Below are positions 41,588-50,237 of a DNA stretch of 64,000 nt, one piece after another. Positions within the stretch are counted from its first letter, which is position 1. The number at the start of each line of letters is the position of its first letter. The DNA is taken from contig CAYXLI010000003.1 in the NCBI GenBank assembly GCA_964464925.1, forward strand, positions 235,317-299,316, in the 5' to 3' direction. A program made the translations under genes and the position numbers. The notes beneath the pieces were generated by a model that saw nothing but the letters and a program-made list of their open reading frames with translations, was not told where the DNA came from and made no database searches. Source of the DNA: CAYXLI01 sp964464925. Its GTDB lineage: Bacteria; Acidobacteriota; Terriglobia; Bryobacterales; Bryobacteraceae.

Positions 41588-42826
41588 TTGAGAATCGGGA
41601 TCGTTACGACGTGGTTTGCGCGCGGGGCGGCATATGTTAGTAGGCAGTACGAATCGGCATTGCAGTCAGCCGGGCACGCAGTATTCATCTACGCTCGCGG
41701 CGGCGAGCGATCCAGTCGCGGCGATTCGGAGTGGGACAAACCGAATGTCACGTATGCCGCTCCGGCGCTTATAGACACTCCGTCTGCAGTGGATATCGCG
41801 GACTTCCGGAAATGGATCACAAACCATCATCTGGACCTCGTCCTGTTCAACGAGCAGCCGTGGTGGCAGCCAGTGGCCGAGTGTATCCGGCTTGGAGTGA
41901 GGACGGCCTGCTATGTGGTTGAGTACACCGAGAAAGAAATCCCGCTTTTCGGCGCCTACGATATTCTCATTTGTCACACAAAACAGCACTACCGCACATT
42001 CGAATCACATCCCGGAGCCGTTTACGTGGCCTGGGGTACCGATGTGGATTACTTCCGACCTAATTGCCGCACTCCATTACCGGATCACACCAGCTTTATA
42101 CATGCTGCCGGATCAAACCCGAACCGCAAGGGCACGGATGTTGTCGTTGAGGCAACCGCGAAGCTTTGGTACTCGGGGGTGCGGAACTTCAATGTACTGA
42201 TTCGCTCTCAAATCCCTATCTGGAAGCATATTCCTCCGATCGCAAGGGAGTTGATCTATGAAGAGGTTCTCTCTTACGAAGAGGGCACGTTCGACCGGCG
42301 CGAGGTCTACACCAAAGGAGATGTCCTGCTCTATCCGTCCCGCTTTGATGGGCTCGGCCTCTCTATCTGCGAAGCGTTGGCTTGTGGTCTGCCGGTGATC
42401 ACGACGGACGTAGCACCCATCAATGAGTTTGTATCCAAAAGAGACGGGAGCGTGATCACATACACCGACCCGAAGATCACGAAGAGATCCTGTTATCCCG
42501 TGGTGGAACCGAATGCCGGGAGCCTCGCGGAGTCGATGCGATCGTGGATTCCATTCCGCAGCGAACTGAGGCAAGCGGCCCGTGAATCGGCTGTAACCAA
42601 CTGGAACTGGCAGCATAATTCGACAGCGTTGGTCGCTGCTTTTGAAGGTTTTCAAGCGAGTCCGAAAGAAGAATACGGTGAGATGATCGAGGTGCACGAA
42701 AGCTCGAAGCGAACCTCGTTGCGCTCTCGAATCGGCCATCATGCACCGAGCCTGATCCGATACTCAAGGATCGTGTACCGGGCTCTGGCTGGTGAGCGTG
42801 CTCAGAGTAATGCGCTCTCGTCATGA
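41588..42826 (+). CDS. Family 4-type glycosyltransferase (GT-B fold)
   Basis: A 412-residue glycosyltransferase with a TTG start (41588) preceded by GAGGG. The N-terminal lobe begins MRIGIVTTWFARGAAYVSRQ, a Gly-rich donor/acceptor loop. The C-terminal lobe contains SNPNRKGTDVVVEAT and the family signature LLYPSRFDGLGLSICEALACGLPVITTDVAPINEF, whose E-x7-E pattern binds the nucleotide sugar. A C-terminal tail (residues about 355-412) is extra. It is cytoplasmic and likely transfers a sugar to a polysaccharide or lipid. The donor is unknown. Neighbours do not form an obvious polysaccharide cluster; it could serve the alginate-like or EPS loci nearby. Confidence 0.78.
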   Translation: MRIGIVTTWFARGAAYVSRQYESALQSAGHAVFIYARGGERSSRGDSEWDKPNVTYAAPALIDTPSAVDIADFRKWITNHHLDLVLFNEQPWWQPVAECIRLGVRTACYVVEYTEKEIPLFGAYDILICHTKQHYRTFESHPGAVYVAWGTDVDYFRPNCRTPLPDHTSFIHAAGSNPNRKGTDVVVEATAKLWYSGVRNFNVLIRSQIPIWKHIPPIARELIYEEVLSYEEGTFDRREVYTKGDVLLYPSRFDGLGLSICEALACGLPVITTDVAPINEFVSKRDGSVITYTDPKITKRSCYPVVEPNAGSLAESMRSWIPFRSELRQAARESAVTNWNWQHNSTALVAAFEGFQASPKEEYGEMIEVHESSKRTSLRSRIGHHAPSLIRYSRIVYRALAGERAQSNALSS

Positions 42827-42993
42827 TCGTGTTCGCTCATCTCCGCGCACCAGAGCACGCCAACCCAGCAGGCCGGATCAAATGGCCGATCGTATGGACG
42901 GGCACACTTTGCTGATACCCGGCTTACCTGGTGATCTTCGGCACCGGCCTGATGTTGTTCGGGCTTGCTATCGAGCCGCTGTCACAACAATGA
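42823..42993 (+). pseudogene. Small membrane protein remnant with in-frame TGA
   Basis: The ATG at 42823 overlaps the stop of the glycosyltransferase gene in an ATGA. The frame reads RIKWPIVWTGTLC, then a TGA at 42913-42915, then YPAYLVIFGTGLMLFGLAIEPLSQQ to a stop at 42991-42993. The second half is a clear hydrophobic helix. The parts look like one short protein of about 56 residues interrupted by a nonsense codon. It could also be chance. Confidence 0.35.
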
Positions 42994-43022
42994 CCGGGTC
43001 TCGCCAGCGGCTCGGTTTTGCT

Positions 43023-43721
43023 CTAATGCGGCCGGCTAAAGGCCGTTTCCTCGCGAATAATTCCGTGCATCGCTGCCAAACGAGCGGGCTTAGGTACATC
43101 GGGGGCGCTCAGGAAGGCATAAAGTGCCAGAGCCTGATCGCGCTTACCCTCGGCGAGGAGACGCTCCGCGCAGACGAGAGCGGCGTCGGCTACAGCCATC
43201 CTGGTCATACCGTTCGTTTTCCCAAAGGCGGCCTGCAGGGCGTTCATGGAAGACACACCGCCAATTTTGCCCAGAGCGGCAGCGGCTGCGCGGGCGACAT
43301 AGGGATCGGGACCGTACATCATCTTCGCCAGAGCAGGGCCGGCCTTGGCATCCCTACGTTTCCCGATTGAGTTGATCACACCGATCAACTGAGTGCCTTT
43401 GAGCTTCGACAAGCCGGCACGCAGGGCGTCATCCACCGAGGGATCGGCGATCGGCTCCAGGCCGTAACGCGCGTAGGTACTCAAATGCTCATTGGCGAGC
43501 AGATCCGACAACGCGGGTACTGCCTCCTTTGCTCCAAGCTCCCCGAGGCGCTGGCAAGCCTTGGCTTTCTGAAATTCCGGGGAACCGGCGTCAGTGAGGA
43601 TGCGGATGAGAGCAGAGGTATCCATCCTGGCGATAGCGCCCTCCTGAAATTCGGGCGGAGGCGACGGCGGCTTTGGCTTCGGCGGCTGTGCCGCGGGCGC
43701 AGGCTGTTTTGTTTGTTGCAC
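43023..43721 (-). CDS. HEAT-repeat protein
   Basis: About 232 residues from the GTG at 43721, which has AAGGAG seven bases upstream; the frame is open further but overlaps the Gfo/Idh gene. The N terminus is Pro/Lys/Gln-rich and lacks a signal peptide. The remainder is helical repeats of the HEAT/PBS-lyase type: ACQRLGELGAKEAVPALSDLLAN, KRRDAKAGPALAKMMYG and VARAAAAALGKIGGVSSMNALQAAFG. Such repeats bind proteins. It follows the Gfo/Idh gene by 16 bases and is probably in the same operon, a pairing that is frequent in Acidobacteria and Planctomycetes. The function is not known. Confidence 0.7.
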   Translation of the reverse strand: MQQTKQPAPAAQPPKPKPPSPPPEFQEGAIARMDTSALIRILTDAGSPEFQKAKACQRLGELGAKEAVPALSDLLANEHLSTYARYGLEPIADPSVDDALRAGLSKLKGTQLIGVINSIGKRRDAKAGPALAKMMYGPDPYVARAAAAALGKIGGVSSMNALQAAFGKTNGMTRMAVADAALVCAERLLAEGKRDQALALYAFLSAPDVPKPARLAAMHGIIREETAFSRPH

Positions 43722-43737
43722 TGTGTGTCTCCTTCCC

Positions 43738-45015
43738 TCAGACTCGCCACGGCTCGCGCAACGCACGCGATCGCATCCGGTTCGCGACTTCGTCGTTGGC
43801 GAACTCCCGCTTCCCGGGATCCCATGTGAGTTTCTTGCCGCGCTGGTAGGCGATGAAAGCTGCGTGGCAGGTAACGTGCGAATTGGCGGCAGCGGCGGCG
43901 CCGGCGCGCGGCAACTGACGGGTCTTGATGGAGCGAAGCAGGTCGGCAACGTGATTCACAAGTGCCAGACTTGCCGGCTCGGTCGGCCGCAAAAGCGGCT
44001 TGATATTGTCTGAGCTTTCGATACGGGTGGCGTCGCCGGTCTCTACCCAGCCTTTGTCGCCTTCTATGCGGAAGCTACACGAGCCGGTGTTCAAGCTGCC
44101 ATTCCAGCCATCATCACGCATCACAAGATTCACGCCGTTCGCATATTTGCAGAGCACTTTGTAAGGACCGATGTTGGTGCCGGCGGGTTCATACTCCACG
44201 GGCTGCGTGTCATCGAGTTCCGCCGCCCAGTGACATAGGTCAACGGTATGCGAGCCCCACTCGAGAATGCCGCCTCCATGAAAGTCGTAAAAGTTGCGCC
44301 AACCGCCGCGGACATAGGCGGAGTTGTAAGGACGCCAGGGCGCAGGGCCGAGCCAGCGATCCCAGTCGAGCACCTGTTTAGGAGGTAATTCTTCGGCCGC
44401 GAGCCAGTCGCGGCTGGGAAGCGGAGGCCAGTTGACCGAGGGGCCGACATTGGCGTAGAGAGTTTGCAGCTTGCCCAACGCGCCCGATTTGAGCAGTTCC
44501 TTGCAGAGCTCGAAGTTAGCGCCATTCCGGCGCTGGCAACCCGCCTGGTAAATGCGGTTGTACCGGCGGAAGGCATCGGCGAGCGCCCAACTCTCCTCCA
44601 TGGACATGGAGCACGGCTTCTCGCAATAGACATCCTTGCCATGCTGTGCCGCGATGATCGCGAGGGGAGTATGCCAGCGGTCACCGGTGGCGATCAGCAC
44701 GGCATCGATGTCCGGACGGGCGAGCAGCGCGTACTGATCGCCGTACATCTGGCAGTCGCGGTTGCCGTACTTCTGATCGACCGTCGACTTGACTTCTTCG
44801 CGCCTTTCATTTCTTACGTCGCAGATTGCGACGAATTTCGCCTGATCGAAGTTGAGCAACTTACTGAGGACGTGTGCACCGCGGGCGCCGATGCCGATGC
44901 CTCCAAAGGTAATTTTGTCGCTGGGCGCAACGGCCCCTGCTCGCTGACCGAGGACAACGCTCGGGACGATCATCGGCGCAATCGCGCTCTTGAGGATCTG
45001 TCGTCGGGTAGTCAT
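43738..45015 (-). CDS. Exported Gfo/Idh/MocA family oxidoreductase
   Basis: A 425-residue oxidoreductase with a Tat leader (TTRRQILKSAIAPMIVPSVVLG). The Rossmann part shows ITFGGIGIGARG and VLIATGDRWHTPLAIIA, then the catalytic-Lys motif DVYCEKPCSMSMEESW. The C-terminal domain contains GGGILEWGSHTVDLCHWA with the conserved His. It is of the same family as the protein at 4565-5950 but belongs to another subgroup (GARGAHV, CEKP). The substrate is probably a sugar or cyclitol in the periplasm. It is followed by a HEAT-repeat gene. No sugar-transport genes are adjacent. Confidence 0.85.
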   Translation of the reverse strand: MTTRRQILKSAIAPMIVPSVVLGQRAGAVAPSDKITFGGIGIGARGAHVLSKLLNFDQAKFVAICDVRNERREEVKSTVDQKYGNRDCQMYGDQYALLARPDIDAVLIATGDRWHTPLAIIAAQHGKDVYCEKPCSMSMEESWALADAFRRYNRIYQAGCQRRNGANFELCKELLKSGALGKLQTLYANVGPSVNWPPLPSRDWLAAEELPPKQVLDWDRWLGPAPWRPYNSAYVRGGWRNFYDFHGGGILEWGSHTVDLCHWAAELDDTQPVEYEPAGTNIGPYKVLCKYANGVNLVMRDDGWNGSLNTGSCSFRIEGDKGWVETGDATRIESSDNIKPLLRPTEPASLALVNHVADLLRSIKTRQLPRAGAAAAANSHVTCHAAFIAYQRGKKLTWDPGKREFANDEVANRMRSRALREPWRV

Positions 45016-45267
45016 GGCAGTCTCAACACGGATTCTATACCCAATTTGCGGGGTGCGGAGGGCAGGTCCGCCGTTTTCGGCCCAGCGCTGCGTCTTGCGA
45101 GTGACCTCGTGTGCGTTGAACGTCCTTGCGATGTCTGACCGGTTTGCCTTCTGCCAGCAACGCGCGCAACTTGGGCCTGGTCAGTACCCGCGAGTGCTGT
45201 ACCGGGCGCCTCGGGGGCGTAGAAAGTGTTGCAGGGCGGGATTCCGGCCGAACGCGTTGAGCGGTTT

Positions 45268-46779
45268 CTAGCCTAGCTGTTTAAAACGGAATCTCAGGAC
45301 CATCGTGCTTGGCACAGCCCTGCCGTTCCGGCGGGCGGGCCGGAAACGAAACAGCTTTGCCGCCTTGATCGCCTCGGGCGCGACCAACACTGCGACGGCA
45401 CCTTCCACAGAAGTGACTTGAGCAGATACGACGTTGCCTTCGACGTCGATTGCCACGGTCACCTCAACTTGGGTTCCGGCGGAAATCAGCGACCGAGCGG
45501 CGGCAGGGACGGCCGGATTGGCGCGGCGGATGATTTCCGGCGACGCGAAGTCATCGCTCTTCGGCTGTGCAGGCAGGGATTCTCCTGAAGCATCCGGTGC
45601 GACGGCGAACTGAGGCGGAGGCGGCGGATTGATGGCGGGTGCCGTCAGGATGGGCGCTCCGATCTTCCCATCGATGGGAATCGCAGGTTGCTGTTCGAAC
45701 GTCTCAGACGCTTGAAGAAGACGCGGCTTGGGAGAGATGAATGCTTTGGGTGCCGGCCGCTGGTTCTTTGGCCGCTCGAGTGCGGTTTGGCGCGGCGGCG
45801 CAGGCGTAGCGGGTACCTTGGCTGTCGCATTCGCCGGTGTTGCCAGGGAGGTCCCGGTTGGATGCGACGGCAGAGTGCCGGCTGGCTGGGGAACCAGGGG
45901 TTCGGCCGACGAGCGTTGTGAATTCGTCGTCTGCTGCGAAGCAGTAGGGGTCTGCTGGCGGCTCCACTCCCAATAGCCGAAAGTGCCGAGCAAGAGCACA
46001 ACGGCCGCGGCGACAACAGCGCCAGCACCTACATTCCTGCGCGGGCGCTTGCGTTCCCACACAAGCCTTGGAACAGACCGGAGAGGAGTGGGGTCTTCCG
46101 CTATATGCGTCGCGGCAGGCACGGTGAGGAGCTCGTGGGAAGGGTCCTGACCGGGGCGAGCAGACTCAACGGGTCGCCGCGACCGTATGGGTCCGAAGGG
46201 AACTTCCAAGGTGACGTCTGATTGGATGCTGCCTTCATCCCAGAAAAAGAAACCGGCCGTGCATCCTCTCACTGGCCTGGGCTTGATGAGAAGGAAAACA
46301 TTGCCGGGATCCCGGAAAACGCTCTGGATGAGAGACAGGTCATCGGCCGACAAACAAAGGCTCTCGCGATGGTGGCTGCGATAGAAGCCGATTACGGATG
46401 ATCCGGCGCTCGCATCGGAGTTGTACCGGCGGATAATAGCCTCGAAATTTGCCTGATCCGCCGGCCCGAGATGGTAAAGGGGCCCATTCGAAGATATTCG
46501 TGGGACGGGTACAAACCCCTCGATGACGGCATTCATGCGCGCCTGGCCAACTCCGGTAGTGCCCAGCAAGATACCGCCGACCTCGCCGCCAGCAGGATGA
46601 GACGAGCCTACGCGGCTCAGAACCTCGAGTTGCAGCCGTTCGACGGTCTCGAAGTTGATGTAGATCGTGATGCCCCGGTCCGTCTCGATCCAGCGGTAGT
46701 AGTCGGCAAGCTGCGTCTCCAGATCTGCGACGCCGCTCCCACCGGGCAGTTTGCTCGTCATGACTCGTTTATCCGGCAT
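45268..46779 (-). CDS. JAMM/MPN-like domain fused to TonB C-terminal domain
   Basis: A 503-residue membrane protein with three parts. Residues 35-200 resemble a JAMM/MPN metalloprotease fold: Glu66 in GGEVGGILLG, then GFYRSHHRESLCLSADD with His136, Ser144 and Asp147 at the exact spacing of the JAMM motif. The first metal His is replaced by Arg134, so the zinc site may be weak or lost. Residues 251-271 are a membrane helix. A Pro/Ala/Gln-rich linker follows, and residues 420-503 form a TonB-type C-terminal domain (GTQVEVTVAIDVEGNVVSAQVTSVEG, KAAKLFRFRPARRNGRAVPSTM). The MPN part would be cytoplasmic and the TonB part periplasmic. A small coiled-coil gene and an ExeA-type ATPase lie upstream on the same strand. 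Confidence 0.7.
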   Translation of the reverse strand: MPDKRVMTSKLPGGSGVADLETQLADYYRWIETDRGITIYINFETVERLQLEVLSRVGSSHPAGGEVGGILLGTTGVGQARMNAVIEGFVPVPRISSNGPLYHLGPADQANFEAIIRRYNSDASAGSSVIGFYRSHHRESLCLSADDLSLIQSVFRDPGNVFLLIKPRPVRGCTAGFFFWDEGSIQSDVTLEVPFGPIRSRRPVESARPGQDPSHELLTVPAATHIAEDPTPLRSVPRLVWERKRPRRNVGAGAVVAAAVVLLLGTFGYWEWSRQQTPTASQQTTNSQRSSAEPLVPQPAGTLPSHPTGTSLATPANATAKVPATPAPPRQTALERPKNQRPAPKAFISPKPRLLQASETFEQQPAIPIDGKIGAPILTAPAINPPPPPQFAVAPDASGESLPAQPKSDDFASPEIIRRANPAVPAAARSLISAGTQVEVTVAIDVEGNVVSAQVTSVEGAVAVLVAPEAIKAAKLFRFRPARRNGRAVPSTMVLRFRFKQLG

Positions 46780-46842
46780 CGCTGCCGCAGAACCTCCTCA
46801 TGTTTTTGGATGGCAATTCCGATCGAGCGCGTGACCGGCCGC

Positions 46843-47106
46843 TTATCTCCGCCTGGACCACAATCCGTCATGCGTGTCGGGACCATTTCCGCTGATTACG
46901 TCGTGCATCAGTTCGCGAGTGTCGGGAACTGCAGGCGAAGGCACCGTTATCTCTTCCACCTTAGCTGCCAGGGGCGGCGCAGGGACGTCATCTGTACTCA
47001 TGAATTCCAGCAGAATCGTCGCGAGCTCGGGATCGGCCGCGACTTTGCGGATTTCCTGAAGCTTCTTGATTCGCTCATCCAGTTTCTGTATGTCAATTCT
47101 CATCAC
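46843..47106 (-). CDS. Small hypothetical coiled-coil protein
   Basis: An 87-residue protein starting at a GTG (47106) or the ATG next to it, with AGGAG seven to ten bases upstream. Residues 5-40 (IQKLDERIKKLQEIRKVAADPELATILLEF region) form an amphipathic helix likely to dimerise. The second half is Pro/Val/Asp-rich and unstructured. It sits between the ATPase gene (start 48103) and the JAMM/TonB fusion gene, with about 60-base gaps, on the same strand. I recognise no family. Confidence 0.5.
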   Translation of the reverse strand: MMRIDIQKLDERIKKLQEIRKVAADPELATILLEFMSTDDVPAPPLAAKVEEITVPSPAVPDTRELMHDVISGNGPDTHDGLWSRRR

Positions 47107-47158
47107 TTACGGGCTCCTTTTTCGACCTTGAGGTGCATGTACTGCGCCGTACGGGTCT

Positions 47159-48103
47159 TCATTTTTTTAAAAGCTCTAAAGATGCCGCGTCCTGGCGGTG
47201 GTTAAAGCCGAGTTTCCCAACCCAGCGGGTCCATGCCGAGGCGGGCATTTGCTCGATTTTGCCCGAGGCGGCGGAACGCTCTCCGTCAACCTCGCGATCG
47301 GATTCCTGGACGAGTTGCAAGTCAACGGCTGCAGCCTCAACGTGGGTAAGTTCGACGGTAGAAGAGCCGTCTCCAGTGGAGACCGTCAAAGCGTTCTCGC
47401 AAAGAGCATTAATGATTCTGGGGATTCCACGGGAGAGGAGCGCAATAGCGGCCAAAGCGTCCACAGAAAACGGCGGCTGCGTTCCGCCTGCTCTCAACCA
47501 GCGATGCCGAATGTATTGACTGACTTCGGCAGGCGCGAGGGGGCCTATGGACAACCGAACCGATACGCGCTGTTTCAATTGCCGGAGATCGTCGCGATTT
47601 AAGATATCGTCGAGTTCGGTCTGCCCAACCAGGAGAATCTGCAGCAATTTGTGATCGGCGTCTTCGAAATTTCCAAGCAACCGGATCTCCTCGAGCACCT
47701 CCGGGCTAAGCTTGTGCGCCTCGTCGACGATGAGAGCTGAGACCTTATCCTGCCGCTGGCCTTCCAGCAGTAAGGTCTGAAGCTTCCAGAGACGCTGGGC
47801 CTTGCTCGCAGGGACTTCGCGCACGCCGAAATCCAGGAGAGCCATTTCGAGGAATTCAGAGGGGCTGAGGGTCGAATTGAGAATGAGGCTAAATTGAAGG
47901 CGGCTAGGGGGAAGGAACTGGAGGACTCTCGCAAGGAGTGTTGTTTTTCCCGTTCCCGCCTCTCCGGTTAACACCGCGAATCCTTTGCGTTCCAGGATTG
48001 CGTACGTCAGGCCGACCAGGGCTTCCCGGTGTTGCTCCGTCAGGAAGAGAAATGCCGGGTCAGGCGTCATGTTGAACGGGTTTTTACGTAATCCGAATGT
48101 CAT
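47159..48103 (-). CDS. ExeA/GspA-type AAA ATPase, PEP-CTERM-locus-like
   Basis: About 314 residues from the ATG at 48103; the frame is open to 48256 but that part looks non-coding. The protein begins MTFGLRKNPFNMTPDPAFLFLT, the usual N terminus of the ExeA-type ATPases. Walker A is GEAGTGKTT (47-55) and Walker B ALIVDEAH (123-130), with sensor-like GQTELDDIL and SRGIPRIINALCENAL later. The family includes general-secretion ATPases and the subfamily found in exosortase/PEP-CTERM exopolysaccharide loci. Since a BY-kinase-type gene and a PEP-CTERM protein lie directly to the right, the second role is likely. It has no membrane segment. It diverges from the kinase-type gene across 340 bases. Confidence 0.78.
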   Translation of the reverse strand: MTFGLRKNPFNMTPDPAFLFLTEQHREALVGLTYAILERKGFAVLTGEAGTGKTTLLARVLQFLPPSRLQFSLILNSTLSPSEFLEMALLDFGVREVPASKAQRLWKLQTLLLEGQRQDKVSALIVDEAHKLSPEVLEEIRLLGNFEDADHKLLQILLVGQTELDDILNRDDLRQLKQRVSVRLSIGPLAPAEVSQYIRHRWLRAGGTQPPFSVDALAAIALLSRGIPRIINALCENALTVSTGDGSSTVELTHVEAAAVDLQLVQESDREVDGERSAASGKIEQMPASAWTRWVGKLGFNHRQDAASLELLKK

Positions 48104-48445
48104 CGCTCTAAGCTCACGGCAGAAATTTCCGTTGAAAGGCGCAACGCAACGGCCAAACCGGTGAGAGCTGGAAAAAAAGAGACTTAGCAATGTGACGGTA
48201 CTAAGTAGGCCTTGCGGGTGCCAGGAGTTCGGAATTAATCCCAAACTTCGGAACAACCGCCCACTTGCCGACCACAGGTGTGAGGCGGCGGGTTGCTCTG
48301 CATAATCCTTCTTACGTCTGGCATTCCCGAACCGTTAAGTTATAAGGTTGGGCGCTCGCGTGCCAGGAGTTTACCTCAAGCTGACCGGCAGCCAGCGGCA
48401 GTATGGGGACAACCAGGCATGATGGCAGGTTAGTGAGAATTCGAG
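48104..48445. other. Intergenic region between divergent ATPase and kinase genes
   Basis: A 342-base non-coding stretch that must hold two divergent promoters. The word GTGCCAGGAGTT occurs twice as a direct repeat, at 48218-48229 and 48360-48371 (142 bases apart). No clear -35/-10 pair or sigma-54 site was found. Confidence 0.4.
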
Positions 48446-49333
48446 ATGAGCCGCTTTTTTCAGTTCCTTGAGAAACGCAACTTCGACATCACGGAGCCGC
48501 CACCGCCTCCGCCGCGTCTTGATGGGGACGTCGAGAATCCATTGGGCGCTCCGGATATCCTGTCGGTTCTCCACACGGCGCCTCAAGACCTTGATCAACC
48601 GAAACGCGCTGAGCAGTTGCTCCCTCTTCGACAGGTGGAAATCAAAGAAGTAAGTCTCCATCCTGGCGCACACCTCATCTGTCAGACCGATCCGAGGAGT
48701 GCGGCGGCGGACCGGTTCCGATATTTGAGAATGCGTCTTCGGCAACTGCGGAAGGGGCGAGAACTCCGGCGGCTCCTCATCACCAGCCCGCTGCCGCGGG
48801 ATGGCAAGTCCACAATGGCGCTCAATATCGTAACCGCACTCGCAGAACGAGGCAAACGATCCGTTCTACTGATCGACGCTGATTTCCATCACTCCGCGAT
48901 AAGCCAGCAATTCGGGTTGCAAACTGAGCCCGGTCTGACCGAATGCCTGGGCTCGACTTTGAATCCTTTGATTCCGATGCGTCGCCTGGAACCATTGGGT
49001 TGGTATTTCCTACCGGCAGGCAAACACGCCGCAAATTCGTCGGAACTGCTGGACAATGAGGCGATTTCAACCGTAATGCAGAAACTCTCGCTTTATTTCG
49101 ATTGGATTGTCCTCGATGCTCCGCCTGTTCTGCCGATTGCGGATGCATTGTCCCTTGCGCAGCATTGCGACGGCAGCCTGCTTGTGGCGAGAGCAGGATT
49201 TACACCGAGCAAGGCTGTGGAAGACGCATTCCAGCTACTTGGGCACAAGCATGTAATTGGCATCATCCTGAATGGGGCGGAGGGTGCGAAGTACGCACGA
49301 ACCACCGGATCGCTTACGTACACGAGCGACTGA
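48446..49333 (+). CDS. CpsD/BY-kinase-type ATPase (EPS chain-length control)
   Basis: A 295-residue cytoplasmic ATPase of the bacterial tyrosine kinase type. Walker A is SPLPRDGKST (114-123), Walker A' LLIDADF (141-147) and Walker B WIVLDAPPV near 217-225. The N-terminal 80 residues are Pro-rich and not conserved. The C terminus (YARTTGSLTYTSD) has only two Tyr residues, whereas true BY-kinases have a longer Tyr cluster, so kinase activity is doubtful. Such proteins partner with Wzc-like polysaccharide co-polymerases; none is visible here. It fits with the ExeA-type ATPase and the PEP-CTERM protein nearby as parts of an EPS system. Confidence 0.75.
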   Translation: MSRFFQFLEKRNFDITEPPPPPPRLDGDVENPLGAPDILSVLHTAPQDLDQPKRAEQLLPLRQVEIKEVSLHPGAHLICQTDPRSAAADRFRYLRMRLRQLRKGRELRRLLITSPLPRDGKSTMALNIVTALAERGKRSVLLIDADFHHSAISQQFGLQTEPGLTECLGSTLNPLIPMRRLEPLGWYFLPAGKHAANSSELLDNEAISTVMQKLSLYFDWIVLDAPPVLPIADALSLAQHCDGSLLVARAGFTPSKAVEDAFQLLGHKHVIGIILNGAEGAKYARTTGSLTYTSD

Positions 49334-49516
49334 GCCACGCCGCGTCTTGCGCTTGCCCCTGCCGGAGACCCACAAGATCCTGGTGCATAACACGGTTCGG
49401 CAATAGAACTCATAGTACTTTTCCGGCATGCTTTCTGTGTCGGAAATCTCCGTTTAGCGACGCCTTAACTTGTAGGCTGAACTTTATCGCCGCTAACAAA
49501 CGGAGGAATCCATCTT

Positions 49517-50191
49517 TTGAGAAACACCATCGCACGAAGTTTACTTGTCGTCATCGCCCTGGGCGCTTCGACGATCGCATCGCACGGCGCCACGATTTCG
49601 GGCGCGACCGCATTCAGCGCAGACTCCAGCGGAAATTGGAATCATGTAGGAATTACGGCAACATCGGGCTGCTGCCAAGGGATTGGGGTTGAAGAATCGA
49701 CGTTCACCGGGAATTCATCGAACTTTCTGTCGCTGCCCATCAATTTGACTAACGGGAATTACACATTCTACCTGGAATCGAGTGATTGGACGTCCGCTTT
49801 CGGCGTTACGACTGGCGGAGTGAATCTATTCTTCGATGGGAGCAATAATCCGGGCATCTCGGTGTATGGCACGACGACTTCGGATAAGACCGTGTTTAAC
49901 ACCACGCGGGTAGGCACGACGTCCACCATCACGGCGGGCCTGGGCAATACGGATGTGAACGGCAGCGGAACCAATGTATACACCAGCGGTGGACAGACGA
50001 TCACGCTGACAGGCATGCAGTGGGTAGGCGGGGGAGCGAACGGATACTCTTCCAGCCTGACTGTGCAGCGGCTTGACCTGACGGTCAGCAGCAGCAGCGC
50101 CGTTCCGGAACCGGGCACGGTGGTCCTGCTGGGAGCCGGATTGGGCGCTCTCGCGTTGGCGCGCCGGAAGAAGGCGACGCAGACCCATTAG
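49517..50191 (+). CDS. Secreted PEP-CTERM sorting-domain protein
   Basis: A 224-residue protein starting at TTG (49517) with GGAGGA nine bases upstream. Signal peptide (RSLLVVIALGASTIASHGA), then a beta-rich Ser/Thr/Gly/Asn domain with several NxS/T sites, then the C-terminal sorting signal VPEPGTVVLLGAGLGALALARRKK: the PEP motif, a hydrophobic helix and a basic end. Such proteins are recognised and cut by an exosortase at the inner membrane and are often part of biofilm matrix. No exosortase gene lies in the window. Its gene follows the EPS-type kinase gene on the same strand. Confidence 0.85.
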   Translation: MRNTIARSLLVVIALGASTIASHGATISGATAFSADSSGNWNHVGITATSGCCQGIGVEESTFTGNSSNFLSLPINLTNGNYTFYLESSDWTSAFGVTTGGVNLFFDGSNNPGISVYGTTTSDKTVFNTTRVGTTSTITAGLGNTDVNGSGTNVYTSGGQTITLTGMQWVGGGANGYSSSLTVQRLDLTVSSSSAVPEPGTVVLLGAGLGALALARRKKATQTH

Positions 50192-50237
50192 TCCGTTCCG
50201 CAGCAGCTTGACCGCAGATCTGTACACTCGGGAGAAG

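Noticed and set aside
42913..42915. TGA read as selenocysteine in the small membrane ORF
   Set aside because: No selenocysteine insertion hairpin was recognised after the codon and no known selenoprotein motif; a nonsense mutation is simpler.
48310..48345. Sigma-54-like TGGCAT sequence before the BY-kinase-type gene
   Set aside because: The GG and GC elements are not at the required ten-base spacing.
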